Made by a program: the position numbers and the translations under genes. From contig RPFO01000165.1 in NCBI GenBank assembly GCA_009746045.1, positions 4,740,692-4,804,691 of the forward strand: DNA of 64,000 bases. Direction: 5' to 3'. Below the pieces are notes generated by a model. The model had not been told where the DNA came from, searched no databases, and worked only from the letters and a program-made list of their open reading frames with translations. This DNA comes from Mesostigma viride (lineage: Eukaryota > Streptophyta > Mesostigmatophyceae > Mesostigmatales > Mesostigmataceae). Each line of letters starts with the position of its first letter. Position 1 is the first letter of the stretch. This document shows, piece after piece, positions 10,497 through 20,910 of the stretch.

Positions 10497-10985
10497 CTTA
10501 AATTATAACATGCCTCCGTTGGGAGATCATGTAGCACATATTCCTGGATGGGTCGGTGGTGGAGTGGCGAGAGCCGCGTAATCGGACTAACCTAACACTA
10601 ATCTAGCTATATGGTCGTCATCTGCTAGCAATGTGCGTGTGTTGAAAGTGGCAAGGGCCAAGGATGCCTGCTGGCCCACCAGGGGAGAACGGCGATGGAT
10701 GATGGGGGTGGATGCGGCGGGGGGTGGAGGTGGGGGCGGAACGGGGGGAAGGGAAGCGGAGGAAATAGTGCTTTCCATCGCATTTATTTTGTCCTGCAGG
10801 CGTAGGATGCGAGCCTGCCGCCTGCTCTGGGTATTCGGGGATGATTGCGCAACGCAGAGGCGTAGAAAATCTAGCATGCGTTGGGTGTTGCTAATCTGGC
10901 TGCTGAGAGCTGTCGTTCTAGCCCGAGATACCGGCACCACCATGTGTCTCAGTCGACTGTTAGGTCGATGCATGGTAGTGGAACG
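10497..10985 (-). pseudogene. Internally deleted LINE: start of ORF2 fused to 3' UTR
   Basis: The frame from 10,973 to 10,587 has a Pro-rich stretch (PPPPPPPAAS) and then ALATFNTRTLLADDDHIARL. This resembles the first strand of an APE-type endonuclease (L.i.T.NtRtL). A stop follows, then a LINE 3' end (CTCCCAACGGAGGCATG, AATTT-rich tail near 10,500). The endonuclease core, RT and C-terminus are missing. The structure recalls RIP-type short derivatives of LINEs. Confidence 0.55.
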
Positions 10986-11150
10986 GGGGACTATGTAGAG
11001 GCTGTCCCCGAAGCCTGTTAGCCGCGAGCCGACAACGGGAAGGTTGTCTACCTACTGGCACCAACAGAGGCAGCACCCTTCTGGCTAGACACCTGGCGAG
11101 ACTCCGCTCCAGGGGTGTTAATCTGAACACCTTAAACCCTTAAACCGTAG

Positions 11151-12828
11151 CAACTCAGTCCTAAAAAACGGACTGAGTTGCACATCTTTGCACATTTGTT
11201 GTGTATGGCCTAAAAACAATTTCTGGCCACCCCTTGGTACCAAGCATGCATTTATGTTGAATTTCTTTGGGGACATGTCACCGGTCCCATATCTATGACT
11301 TTTGGGTGCTATAAATAGCACCAACCCCAGGGGGGTACGGAAAAATGGGGTTTGAGACATACATCATGCAATATGGACCACTTACACAAATATATAGGCC
11401 CTGGAATTTCAAAGGCAGTTACTTTATATCACAGGCATGCCATCAATGCATTCACAACATGACATGCTACAGAACTGCACAAGCTAGCTAGCAAAAATCC
11501 CAAAATAGCTCAGTCCGTTTAATAGGACTGAGTTTTTTTGGGGGGGTGGCTAGCACTACCGTTTTGGTTTCCTATCCCAATGTGGCATAAAACATCATAG
11601 CTGGCCACACATGCATCCTCCAACACATTTCCAGCATATAAAACAGCAGCTCATGCTATATAATACTGTAAATCTAGTGCCATTGGGCAGAAAGCACGCG
11701 TAGAAGGCACATGCAAGGAGCTTATTACCAACGTACCCTATACGCTACAAACAACTTCAAAATACAAGGAAAAAGGAAAGAAACAAAATTAGCAACTTGC
11801 TGATGCTTAAATGCAAGCAGATCCCAGGCATCTCTATGTCTCTAACACACAGCAAACACACAAAAAGAAGGCGGACTTGGCCAGCATGCATGCCTAGAAC
11901 TGGGCAGAAAAACACTCGTCCTGAGTTGTTTAAGCAACGGAAAGCATCGTATCATCACACTGAACATTATTACAAACGATATCTGTCGTTATACCGACAT
12001 TCATGTTGTAGCATACGCTAAAAGCAGCCAAAACTCGTCCAAAATCTGGCCGAGGTAACATTACTACCCAACCATCACAAGCCTATGCACAGAAGCAATA
12101 AAACAACAAAAAGACAGTCATAAAGCTTCGATTATAGCCCCGAGTCTGGTATCGAAACAATATATGACACATGCGCGGTCACTGAGACATGATAAAAGGC
12201 TAAAACGTACCTGGTCGAAACCGCAGATTACCTTGTTTGCAGGAGCTAGCACGCCCACCCGACGAACGTAGCCGCAAGCATGTCCTGGCCGCCATTGATG
12301 GTCAACTGTGCTAGGAACGACGTAACTAACTCATCCATACGCAAAAATCCGAACATTTTCTGCCGAGCAACAAGTACAGCTTGCACTGTCATCGCCTGGC
12401 TGCTCACGCGATTTGCTGCGCCGCCACATAACCTCGAGACATATCTAGGCATTTGTAAATGTTGCATGGCTACGCAAATAGCATTTACAAGACCTAGGGA
12501 TGATGCCTACAAAGTTTCAGTCGAATACGTCAAGCCATGCTCTCGCCCCAGTCAGTTGTTTGTGCCACCATAGCCGCGGACGTGAATAATTTTTATTCAC
12601 GTCGTCCTCGTTTGGCCATGGTACCCCCCCTACTTTCCTTGACCATAGGTCCCTGTCCAGGTGTCCAAAAGTAGCAAACCAGGGGTGTACGTGAAAGTAC
12701 AAATCTAGATCTCGAAGCTGGTCCAAACAGAATATTCAAAAGTTTGCTAGAATTATAGCTAGTTCTGCCACAAACTCGGTCCGTTTAATAGGACTGAGAA
12801 AAACTCAGTCCACTAAAACGGACCGAGT
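11151..12828. repeat. Dispersed element X, copy 1, with CTCAGTCC palindromes
   Basis: Related over most of its length to 53,560-54,930 (diverged). It begins with a perfect 11-bp stem hairpin CAACTCAGTCC/GGACTGAGTTG (11,151-11,180). It has an internal CTCAGTCC/GGACTGAG hairpin (11,509-11,532) and ends with a larger foldback built from the same words (12,775-12,828). A CTATAAATAGCA TATA-like motif lies near 11,310. Part of the minus strand encodes a peptide conserved with the second copy. It is probably a DNA transposon with foldback ends, family unknown. Confidence 0.55.
12205..12467 (-). pseudogene. Unrecognised conserved coding segment of element X
   Basis: Reading right to left, the frame gives VTSFLAQLTINGGQDML and, after a frame change, YVRRVGVLAPANKVICGFD. 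The homologous place at 54.6 kb encodes YVREVGVMAPAQQVICGFD. Conservation of the peptide across two otherwise diverged copies suggests former protein-coding function. I do not recognise the family. In-frame continuity is broken in this copy. Confidence 0.4.
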
Positions 12829-12901
12829 ACGGTTAATCTGCTTCCCATCAAAGAATGCTGCAAAGGAGCCATCCTGAAGCAGACGCAACTTAATGCGCTT
12901 C

Positions 12902-14030
12902 TTACCCTTGGCCGGTCTCGAGCGCCATTGGTCTCCTGGACGATGGTGCCGTGTTCCACACCGTGCTCCTCGCCTTCAGTTGAGCCGGCGTGTAGTCCTC
13001 GTCGAGGCTGAAGTCACCTTGTTGGAGCAGACGACGTGCTCCCAGCACGAGGCGTTTGTCGCCGTGCATGGAGGCCATGGTGACGACGACCAGGCCCAGA
13101 GGGCCTGGCAGCCGAATGGCTCGTTCAATGACAACACGGTTCTGGAGCTGCAGCTTCCCCGAGAAACGCTGGGCCGCGCAGCTCCTCGGCAAGTGAGTGT
13201 GCTGTCTCATGTGCTGCCGCGCCTGTCTGGAAGCCTTTGATTACCATATTGCGTTGGCGTTGCTGCACTGCATTCTGGGTGACCGCAGCGGTAGCCGGGC
13301 AGACTTGGCCGGCTGTTGAACAATCAGTGGTGGTCAACTGCTTGCCGGTAACGTCGGCAAACGTGGTAGTTTTGGCGGGGGCTGCCAGGGCTTTCTTCAG
13401 CTCCAGCAATTGTGCTGTCGCAGCTGCAGACGCCTACGTCAGGACTTTAATGTCGCCCTGCACCGGCGGTCGTAAAAGACTGTGCGAGGTCCTGCAGTTG
13501 CCCGGTAATATCGGACGCAGGGGCTGGCCTGGCGATGGCCGTCGCCGGCAGCTCGACGAGTTCAGGGCAGCACGAGATAAGACAGGCAAGTCGGCACTGT
13601 TCAATAGACCAACGAGGCCACTCACCAGAAGGAGCATCCACAACTCGGCCGCTGCGGGGGGTGCGAATCGGGGCGTCGTGTTCGTTGCGGAGCTTCAGCA
13701 CGTTTAGCACTTCGGCGTCGCTGAAGCCGAGGAAGGCAGCGATGTCGTCCCGGCTCAAACGCTTGTCTGGCATGTAGAATGAGGAAGAAATGGAGTCCGG
13801 CAAGGAGGTTTCAGCCGAGCTATCGGAGTGGCTTCCGAAGTCGCTTCCGAAGTCTTGGTTCGCTTGTTAGCGGCGTTCTTGGCGACGACAATGTCGTGGG
13901 CGATTTTGTTTGCAGCAATGTGGGCATCAAGAGATTCGGCAGCAAGAGCTGACTGAGACGATGCGGGGGCCTCCATATCTACGTTGAATAACACCGAGAC
14001 GATGGCAGGGGGCGCAGGCGCACTGATCAC
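12902..14030 (-). pseudogene. ORF1-like protein of a second LINE family, degraded
   Basis: Three minus-strand frames join into one ORF1-like product. They are an Ala-rich N-terminus (14,030-13,755), a middle part with RLSRDDIAAFLGFSDAEVLNVLKLR (13,770-13,447), and a C-terminal part with NMVIKGFQTG, AHSLAEELR, ERAIRLPG, GLVVVTMASMHGDKRLVLGA and LDEDYTPAQLKARS (13,270-12,930). The order (RNA-binding beta strand, A.Rl, repeated hydrophobic strands, DxD, R) matches L1-type ORF1p. The sequence differs clearly from the 8.5 and 17 kb ORF1 copies, so this is another family. Frame breaks make it a pseudogene. Confidence 0.6.
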
Positions 14031-14271
14031 GTGCGTGGTGCCGCCATAATGTGCAGAAAAATAGCGAGATCTGCTGGGCAGGCCGCTCAGTGGCGATAAC
14101 TTGCGAAATCCTGGGCGATGGCTGCCAAAAATTAGATCAGCGTGTTGATTCGTAATTAAAAGGCGAGTCTATTGCAATTTACCCGACCAAATTTCATGCC
14201 CGGAATCAAAAGTTATGAGCATTCTCGGCATCCATAGCTCGGCACACCGTAAACCGCAATGCTCGTACTAC
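14031..14271. other. No gene recognised
   Basis: An AT-richer spacer between two LINE remnants. It probably holds the 5' UTR of the element to its left. Nothing else is seen. Confidence 0.4.
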
Positions 14272-14656
14272 TAGTTGGGAGTATATGTAGCACATATCCC
14301 TGAGAAGGGGCATATGGCTTTTAATACATTCTAGGCTACTTCCTGCAAGAGTGGAATGTAAGCAACACTTGCTCTAGGTGCCTCAAGGGCACCGGCACCA
14401 CCATGCTGTCTCAGGTTCAACCCAGCTAAGGGGATCCTGGCACGGGGGAGGAAGATCATCATCGCTATACAAGGGCCAGGGCATGGCTTCTCGACAGAGA
14501 GCATCTCTCTGCATAGGCATAGCATAGCTAAATTCTTAATGCAACATCCATGGGGGTCCCATTATAGGCATGGCTTGGCTAAATTCTGAAGGCAACAGTC
14601 CATGGGGGCCATTATGGGCGCACATGTGCGTGGGCCACATGCTAGGCTAAGCCTGA
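14272..14656 (-). repeat. 3' UTR block of ORF1-only LINE copy 2
   Basis: Same 3' UTR as at 5,746-6,024 and 10,035-10,325, in the orientation expected for the minus-strand ORF1 immediately to its right. No microsatellite tail remains at 14,271. Confidence 0.7.
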
Positions 14657-15290
14657 CTAATTAATATACACTACTGGTATGGATTCCCTAGTCTGAGGTG
14701 GCAGGACTGGGGGCTGCCAGGGCTTGTGGTCAACGTGGATGACCGCCCCCCCGTCCAGTATACCGGCTTCCCGGCCCCTGCGCTCTGCCGGAGCTGAAGG
14801 TAGGTCGGCCATAGCTCGCGTCGCCGCTGTTGCTGGGCCAGGCCGGGTCAAGAAGTCGTCGTCCAGCGTGAAGCGAGTCCTCGAGAGCTTCTTGCGGCAT
14901 TTAAGGAACTGCCAGCTTGTCCGCCATGTACAAGGTGAGGAGCACGGGTGCCGGGCCAGCCTTCCCCCGCGCGCGGGGGAGGCGGACAGCCGACATGTCC
15001 AGCTCACCAGTGAGTAGCATGGGGGCAAAAATGTCTGAGCCTCAAGAAGGCTCGTGGAGGTCTCACCTGCCGGCTGGTTGAAGTGCTTGACGATGACATT
15101 GTGGCTGCGCAGGCGATGTCGGCTTCCTCGCGAAGGTCGAGGGCTTGTTGCTTGAGTTGTGCCGAAATGGTGGAGGTGGTGGAGGTGGTGTGCTGCTTAA
15201 TTAGCAAGTCCGCCCAGGTGGAGGGAGCATCGCCGGCCGGGCCAGCAGGCCGGCCGGCTGGGCGGCGATGTCCTTCACCGGCCTGGGCGC

Positions 15291-16573
15291 ATCAAGTTTT
15301 CCGGTGAAATGGGTGTTAGTTTATTTCCATATAACAGTTAAGGTGACCCAGGTATGCCAAAAATAGCCTGAAATGCCTAGTTGTGCCTAAATTGGGGTGC
15401 CCGCATTAATAAGGCGCGCCCTGTGACCAAGGTAGCCAGTGTACTGTAGATATATCGTCATCCGGCATAAGTGTAAAGACCTGGTTCATGCCCATGAGTG
15501 CATGGAAGACTTCCAGTGGGCTGGGGGTGTCATTGTTAGGGCCCGGGTCCCATACTTTGTGTTGTTCCGTCGCCAGGAGCCAGTAACGACGCATAGCCAG
15601 GTTCCAAGAGGAGATAAACCGGCGGACCACGGCACCTCTCGTGTACGCGGCACGTAACGTGAATACGGTCTCGTTGCGAACTTGCCATATGGTGTGAAGC
15701 ATCGTCGTGCGTAGCCATATCCATGCCATCTGGTTGGCTGTGAGGCTCGCGTCCCGTAATTCCGTGATGCCGAATATAACCGTAGATAGTGTGACGGTGG
15801 TGGGGGGAGCTGTAATAGCCATCGACTTGGCCCATATACCCAGCAGCCATTGCCAAACCCCTGCGAGTTGGCAGTCCAGAAATCTGTGCTCAATTGTTTC
15901 ATCTGGAAAGTTGCATAAGCACGCCGCCGCGTGGGAGTACCGGTGGTGCAGTTGGGAATTGACCCCGATGGCCCGATGCATAAGCAGGTGCTGGACGTCG
16001 GTGGCCCGCTTGTCAACCAATGGGTGATCAACTGCCAAGGTAATGTTCTTGATCCAGGTGTAGCCCGGCCACTCGGGGTGCCAACGCAGGCGACCCGGGT
16101 GCATCCTATGATTTTTATGTAGAAGTAGCCGGTATCCCCAGTCTGCCGTGTACTCGAAAAGGCACTTCGTCGTTGGGGTGCCGCCAGATGTGAGGACCCA
16201 CCCAAATTCTAGCGGGTCTAGAGCAAGCGTGTCCAGGCGCCCCTTGCCAACATGTAGCCATGTGGTGTCGCGTATCACTGTGGTGGGGTCCAGGGGTAAC
16301 ATGCACGCCTGTGACAGTGACCACGGGACCACTCGAATGCGGTGACATTGACAAGCTGGAATGTAGGCGTACGATGTAATCAATTTGCCGAGAAGTCCTT
16401 GACCGTCTGGTGTCTCCTGGAGCAATTGTATGGTAACGCACGTCGACGCGACCGCAACGATGCAGCCCTTATGTACGGACGTGTCGCGATCCGGGTAATA
16501 GCTCACCCATTCCCCGATTTGTAGGGGTTTGCGCGAGGTTGTCATGAGGGTTGCGCGAGGTTATCATGGGCGC
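15291..16573 (-). mobile_element. 5'-truncated LINE inserted in ORF1, 7-bp target duplication
   Basis: TGGGCGC occurs at 15,284-15,290 and at 16,567-16,573 and flanks foreign sequence that interrupts the ORF1 alignment. The insert has about 115 bp of 3' UTR (15,291-15,405) and one long open frame. The target-site copy is short, so I call it probable rather than certain. Confidence 0.65.
15406..16545 (-). CDS. LINE ORF2 C-terminal part with zf-RVT domain
   Basis: An open frame of 379 codons ending at 15,406. The central part has ACLCNFPDETIEHRFLDC, the Cys-x-Cys...E-T...His...Cys pattern of the zinc-binding zf-RVT domain found after the reverse transcriptase in many plant and algal LINEs. Around it are Trp-rich segments such as GVWQWLLGIW and NLAMRRYWLLA. 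There are no RT motifs, so it is a 5'-truncated copy and not a functional gene, though the frame is intact, which suggests a recent insertion. A relative of its last 86 residues lies at 60,380-60,640. It does not share the RT family seen at 1.3-8 kb. Confidence 0.75.
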   Translation of the reverse strand: MTTSRKPLQIGEWVSYYPDRDTSVHKGCIVAVASTCVTIQLLQETPDGQGLLGKLITSYAYIPACQCHRIRVVPWSLSQACMLPLDPTTVIRDTTWLHVGKGRLDTLALDPLEFGWVLTSGGTPTTKCLFEYTADWGYRLLLHKNHRMHPGRLRWHPEWPGYTWIKNITLAVDHPLVDKRATDVQHLLMHRAIGVNSQLHHRYSHAAACLCNFPDETIEHRFLDCQLAGVWQWLLGIWAKSMAITAPPTTVTLSTVIFGITELRDASLTANQMAWIWLRTTMLHTIWQVRNETVFTLRAAYTRGAVVRRFISSWNLAMRRYWLLATEQHKVWDPGPNNDTPSPLEVFHALMGMNQVFTLMPDDDISTVHWLPWSQGAPY

Positions 16574-17330
16574 CGGGTGACTGAGGCCGGCGGTGTCGTG
16601 CAAGCTCTCAAGGGCGGTGGCGGCGGTGGCTTGAAGGCGTAGGTCGAGGTCAAGGAGCTGGGCTTTGATGTCGGCAGTGGAGGCGGAAATGGCAGTGGAG
16701 GTGGCGGTGAGGTGAGGAAGTTCAGCAGCCAGCGGCCGGGCCACCCATTGCTGCGACGTCAGCAGCAAGGGGGGTCACGTGCTGCTGAAAGGCTTCCATG
16801 AGGATGGAACGGAGGGTGGGGGCGGAGATGGATGGAGCCCAGATCTCGCCGTCAGAGCGCTGGAGAAGGGAGTTGAGGATGGTGTGCTGGAGTTGGGGGC
16901 GGGGGCACCCGAACAGCGTGCTGATGTTGTTCCAGCGGCGGCCGTCCGGGAGGAGGAGGCGATTGTTGTCGTGGAGATGGAGGCACAGGTCGTAAAGCGA
17001 GGCGTAGTCCTCGAGGAAGATGCAGTGCAGAGCATCGGCCGGAGACATGTTGGTCCAGTCGTGATCATCGACCTGGAAAGGTTGGAGCCGACAGCGCGGT
17101 TCCGAGGGGCGTGAAGACCCTCTTGTTTTGTCGGCGGAGCGGGCGCGTTTAGGGTCAGGCGATGCCGATGGCGAGGCATTGAGCCTGGGAGGTTGCTGGG
17201 CAACCACCAGTGCCCGACTAGTGTCACCGCTGCCTGCCGGGGCTGGCAAAGCTGCAGCCGCAGCTGCCGCATTTTCATGGGCGAGCGCATCCGCCAAACT
17301 GCGTTGCGTCGACAGGCGTTTGCTCGTCAT

Positions 17331-17493
17331 ATATTGCGTTTTAGATTCGGAAAATTGAATCAGCATGTGCGTCTTAGAAAGTCGAAGCGATAGTGATATT
17401 CACGGCTAAATTCGGTGCTCACCCGTGAAAGTTATGAGCTCCGCCGTCAGCCATGGCTACAGGTCGTGGCTCGTGGCCATGAGATGGTGTCAT
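17331..17493 (-). repeat. 5' UTR of ORF1-only LINE copy 2
   Basis: Matches the sequence upstream of ORF1 copy 1 (8,335-8,480), including GCCATGGCTGACGGCGGAGC and the AGCACCGA region. It marks the 5' part of this element. Confidence 0.6.
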
Positions 17494-18695
17494 TAAAAAT
17501 TAAATTAACCCGTGTTTTTTTAATTAGAACGCGATATATCGGGTTGTAAGCTTTTTTTAGAACGCGTATAGCACCTAAGGAATTTTTTTTTCATGGTCAT
17601 GTATATACTTTCCTGAAAGCCCATAAATCAAAGTTTTTTTTGAGCTACTCAGACCTACCAAATTCCTATTCCATAGAGAGATACAGTGCTATGAATACAG
17701 GGGGGTCTGGTCATGACCGCGATTTCTTGACCCTAGGTGACAAGCGACGTGTTTATTCAGAAATTAATGAAGTAAAAAATCTGGCCTTTTGCCTGAGCTA
17801 TGTGCAACATATGCGGTAGAGCCTGTGAAACAAAAGCCAGGCCCATTTGGCCACTGCAGCTATTTTTCCTATGCATCACAATTACAACGCAGTACAACGC
17901 AGTAGGAAGCACATGCTAACATCACAACATGCCACATGGGGTGGGGGGCCTAATAAGGCCATGGAAGCACCAATATTGCAAGTAGGGTGCGTCAACATGA
18001 TAATACACGTGAAATACACGATGGGTGCACACTCCCTGTATAATACAAGCATGCTGACACCATAAATTAATCCCCAACGCGTGCCGTAGCCGGCCTAGCG
18101 CCTAGCGCCTAGGACTGCGCCTTCTTCTTGTATTCCTTGCGCCCCCCCGTCCTGGTGCTGGTGAGCACCACGCCCACCAGGAGCTTCTTGGCCACGGGAG
18201 CCGTGTCGATGTAGGGGAGCTTGATGAGCGGGTTGTGGAAGTCGTTGAAGCAGTCTGGCGAGCACATGGCCAGGTCGCACTCCTTGCACCAGGTGCGGGT
18301 GCGCGCCCCCTGCTTGGGTGGGTCTGTGTTGGCCAGTGCGCAGGCCTTCATCGACCGCACCCGGCACACCACGCACACCATGCCAGTCTGAGTGGGATGT
18401 GGGCAGGTTGAGGTCGCGCAGCAGGGAGCCAACCCCGTGAGTGCCAGAGTGGCGCCCAGCACCGGCGCCCCTTACCGATGCTGGGAACGGCCATGCCGCG
18501 AAGCCGGGCCGGGGTGCCGTCAAATGTGTTCTTGAGCAGCTGCGTGTGGAAGGCCAGAATGAACACCTTGTGGTCCATGGCGTCCTTGCCAAGAGCCAGC
18601 TTCTGCAGGCAGTATGCCATGCGCACGATCGTGGAGAAGAGGCCCAAGGCCCAGCGGCAGTACCACTTGTGGAAGATGGTCCGCCCCTCGATGTC

Positions 18696-20065
18696 CAGTG
18701 ACTGGCCATACGCGATACGCGTCGTACGCGGCCCCAGGTGTATAATGTATAATACGCGGTGTATAATGTATTATACGCTGATCGTACGCTAACCGTTGAA
18801 AACCCCTTTTTTGGCATGATTTTGAGGGGTTTTCAACATTCTGAGCAACCAAGCATAGTCTGCTGGTGTTTTTCCATACCTTTTGCCTACTATACATGAC
18901 ATATATAGCATGACCTTGGCATTGCCATCACTACCTAAATACAAGCATAGTTTCTAACGGTCTAACTTGATAGTTTCTCTTCAAAATCGAGACAACATGC
19001 AACTAAGTATCATACCAGTATCAATGCACAAACAACTCACTGGAAAGGATAATAAATTTGTAGAACTCAAGATATGCATGCACTATACATCGCCCCGAGG
19101 TGTCGATGACATTGAAGGGCGTCGATGGCATTGAAAGGCGCAAATGAATGCCTCGCACAGCTCCTCGTCCAGCTGCTCTTTGCAGTATCTTTGCAGTATC
19201 CCATAAGGTGCGGGCAAATTACCGTCGGTGGATTGGCCCTTTGATGATCCGCTTGGCCCAGCTAGCCGCCCCAGCAGCGCGCCCCGAGGTGTTGCTGGCA
19301 TGAGCGGACACCCAGTTAAAGGCGTCGGTTTCTACAACGTCTGCAAGCCTGTCTTTAAGTGCCGCCCGCACATCAGCCTGCTTCTTGGCGTCACTAGTCG
19401 CCTTCCTCTTCCTGGTATTGCTTTCCTTCTCCGCCTGCTCGACCAGCAGCCTGTAACGGAGTACTCCATCATCCATGTAGTAGTTATTTGTCTGCTGCCC
19501 ATTCTTGAGGATGCGCTCTTTGCTAATGTATGTCCAGACAGTTTCGGATGCGGCCTCTTCTTCATCGGGCCGCACATCATCATCGTGTTCCATTGACTCA
19601 TTCGTGTCAGCCATGCCTGGATGTCGATATGCTACGATATAGGTGCCAGACGACCACGACGTTGCTGGCACACCTTATCACCTTCTTGATCCAGATAAAT
19701 AGGTGTACGTTTATTCCCAATATACTGTTGCTTATCACCTTCTTGATGATGAATCTTCAGCCTTCCCGCCTTCACCTTCCCGCCTTCACAAGTCACAATG
19801 AACGCGCTTTTAGCTTTAGTGCACTATACACTAGCTAGCTCATCACGCAATTATTTGTTCCTACTACAGGTCGGCGCGCCGCAGTCTAGGCAAGCAAATG
19901 CACCCACCTCGTAAGCCAAAAATATGCCAAAAATACGCGAAAATACGCAAAAATGCGCAAAAATACGCGTTGCGTATGAAAGTACCCCATTTTCGTACGC
20001 GCCGCTTGCGTATCGCGCATAATACGCTAAATACGGCGTATAAGACGGCGTATGGCCAGTCACTG
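18696..20065 (-). mobile_element. hAT-like non-autonomous element, copy 1 (1,370 bp)
   Basis: Flanked by the perfect 8-bp duplication TCGATGTC (18,688-18,695 and 20,066-20,073). Terminal inverted repeats are CAGTGACTGGCCATACGC at both ends. Eight-bp duplications and CAGTG-type ends are the hAT signature. Subterminal zones are packed with GCGTAT/ATACGC motifs, likely transposase-binding sites. It interrupts the piggyBac transposase and is inverted relative to the copies at 43.9 and 61.4 kb. No hAT transposase domain is present. Confidence 0.9.
19083..19614 (-). pseudogene. Conserved ORF carried by hAT-like element, copy 1
   Basis: Begins MADTNESMEHDDDVRPDEEE, and continues TVWTYISKERILKN, YYMDDGVLRYRLLVEQ and a Lys/Arg-rich stretch. 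A frameshift near 19,250 moves the end (QLDEELCEAFICAF) to another frame. The intact version is at 44,513-45,007. I do not recognise a family. The acidic N-terminus and basic middle part could suit a nucleic-acid-linked role. Confidence 0.55.
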
Positions 20066-20680
20066 TCGATGTCCCACGTGCCCGTCAGCAGGAAGTCAAA
20101 CTGGTCCACACACTTGTAGATGCGGTTGTACCGCAGCATGGCCTCGGGGCAGGGCACCTCCTCCCGTGCCCCCCCCGTGCCCTTCCCCACCTTCCTCCTG
20201 CTGATGGTCACGCTGCGTGGGAGGATGCCTGTGGTAAGGCAGGTGACAGCTTGGCGGTCTTGCCACATGGTGAGGGCCTTCCCGGTCGGCTTGTGTACGG
20301 CAGCCACCCACTTGCCCGGCGGGGGCCTGCTGCCCATGAGCTGCTTGACCTTGGCCAGCTCACACTTCCTGGCCCGGCACGTCATGACAGTGCCCACTGC
20401 AGTGATCCGGCCATCTCACACAGGACCTCCATGGTGTCCACAGTCGTGTAGAGGCGGTCGATCGCCAATGATCTCAGTATCCCCTGGGCTGGCGGGGCAG
20501 CCGGTCTCCGACAGCGTCTTGACGATTGCCCGCATGCCGCCTTCTCCCTTGATCCTGTCGAAGGTCTGGCTGTGGTAGGGAATCTTGGTCTCGAAGTCGC
20601 AGAGCCTCCATATCCGAATGTGGTAGGAGTGGGGCTTGCTGGGGTCATAGACCCGGATGCTGCACATCTGGTTGCGGATA

Positions 20681-20910
20681 ATTAATTAATTAATTAATTA
20701 AAGTCGTGCTCCCGTTGGGGAGTCACGGAGCACCGAAGTGCTTTTAATCCCTGTGTGTGCACTACAGGAGAAAGGGCAGAGACCCCCAGTCTCCTTCATG
20801 CCAAAGGCATGCCACAGCCGCAATCGGGCGCGTTAGCTAAACGGACACGCTAACGATCCGGCAAACTGTGGGTGCAATAAGACCCATGTAAGCGTCGCAT
20901 AACAAGTATA
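20681..20910 (-). mobile_element. SINE-like short retroelement, 11-bp target duplication
   Basis: GGTTGCGGATA is duplicated perfectly at 20,670-20,680 and 20,911-20,921, inside the piggyBac transposase between VAIDESGIAIRN and the KPHS motif. The 230-bp insert ends (minus strand) in a GTGCTCC...GGGAGCAC hairpin and an (ATTAA)n tail. A second copy lies at about 27,385-27,575. I see no tRNA-like A or B box, so it may be a SINE of other origin or a short LINE 3' end. Confidence 0.85.

Larger units (their letters stand above)
14657..17330 (-). pseudogene. LINE ORF1 copy 2, split by a LINE insertion
   Basis: The N-terminus at 17,330 begins TSKRLSTQRSLADAL, matching copy 1, and runs open to about 16,722 through SASPDPKR, MSPADALHCIFLEDYASLYDL and HVTPLAADVAAMGG. 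A further part (16,768-16,574) covers TADIKAQLLDLDLRLQ. Coding then stops at an insertion (15,291-16,573) and resumes at 15,290 with KDIAAQP, TWADLLIKQHTTST and LDLREEADIA. It ends near 14,700 at IHVDHKPWQ, equivalent to IYVGHKPWQ in copy 1. Several frameshifts are present. As in copy 1, the stop is followed by 3' UTR with no reverse transcriptase. Confidence 0.78.
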
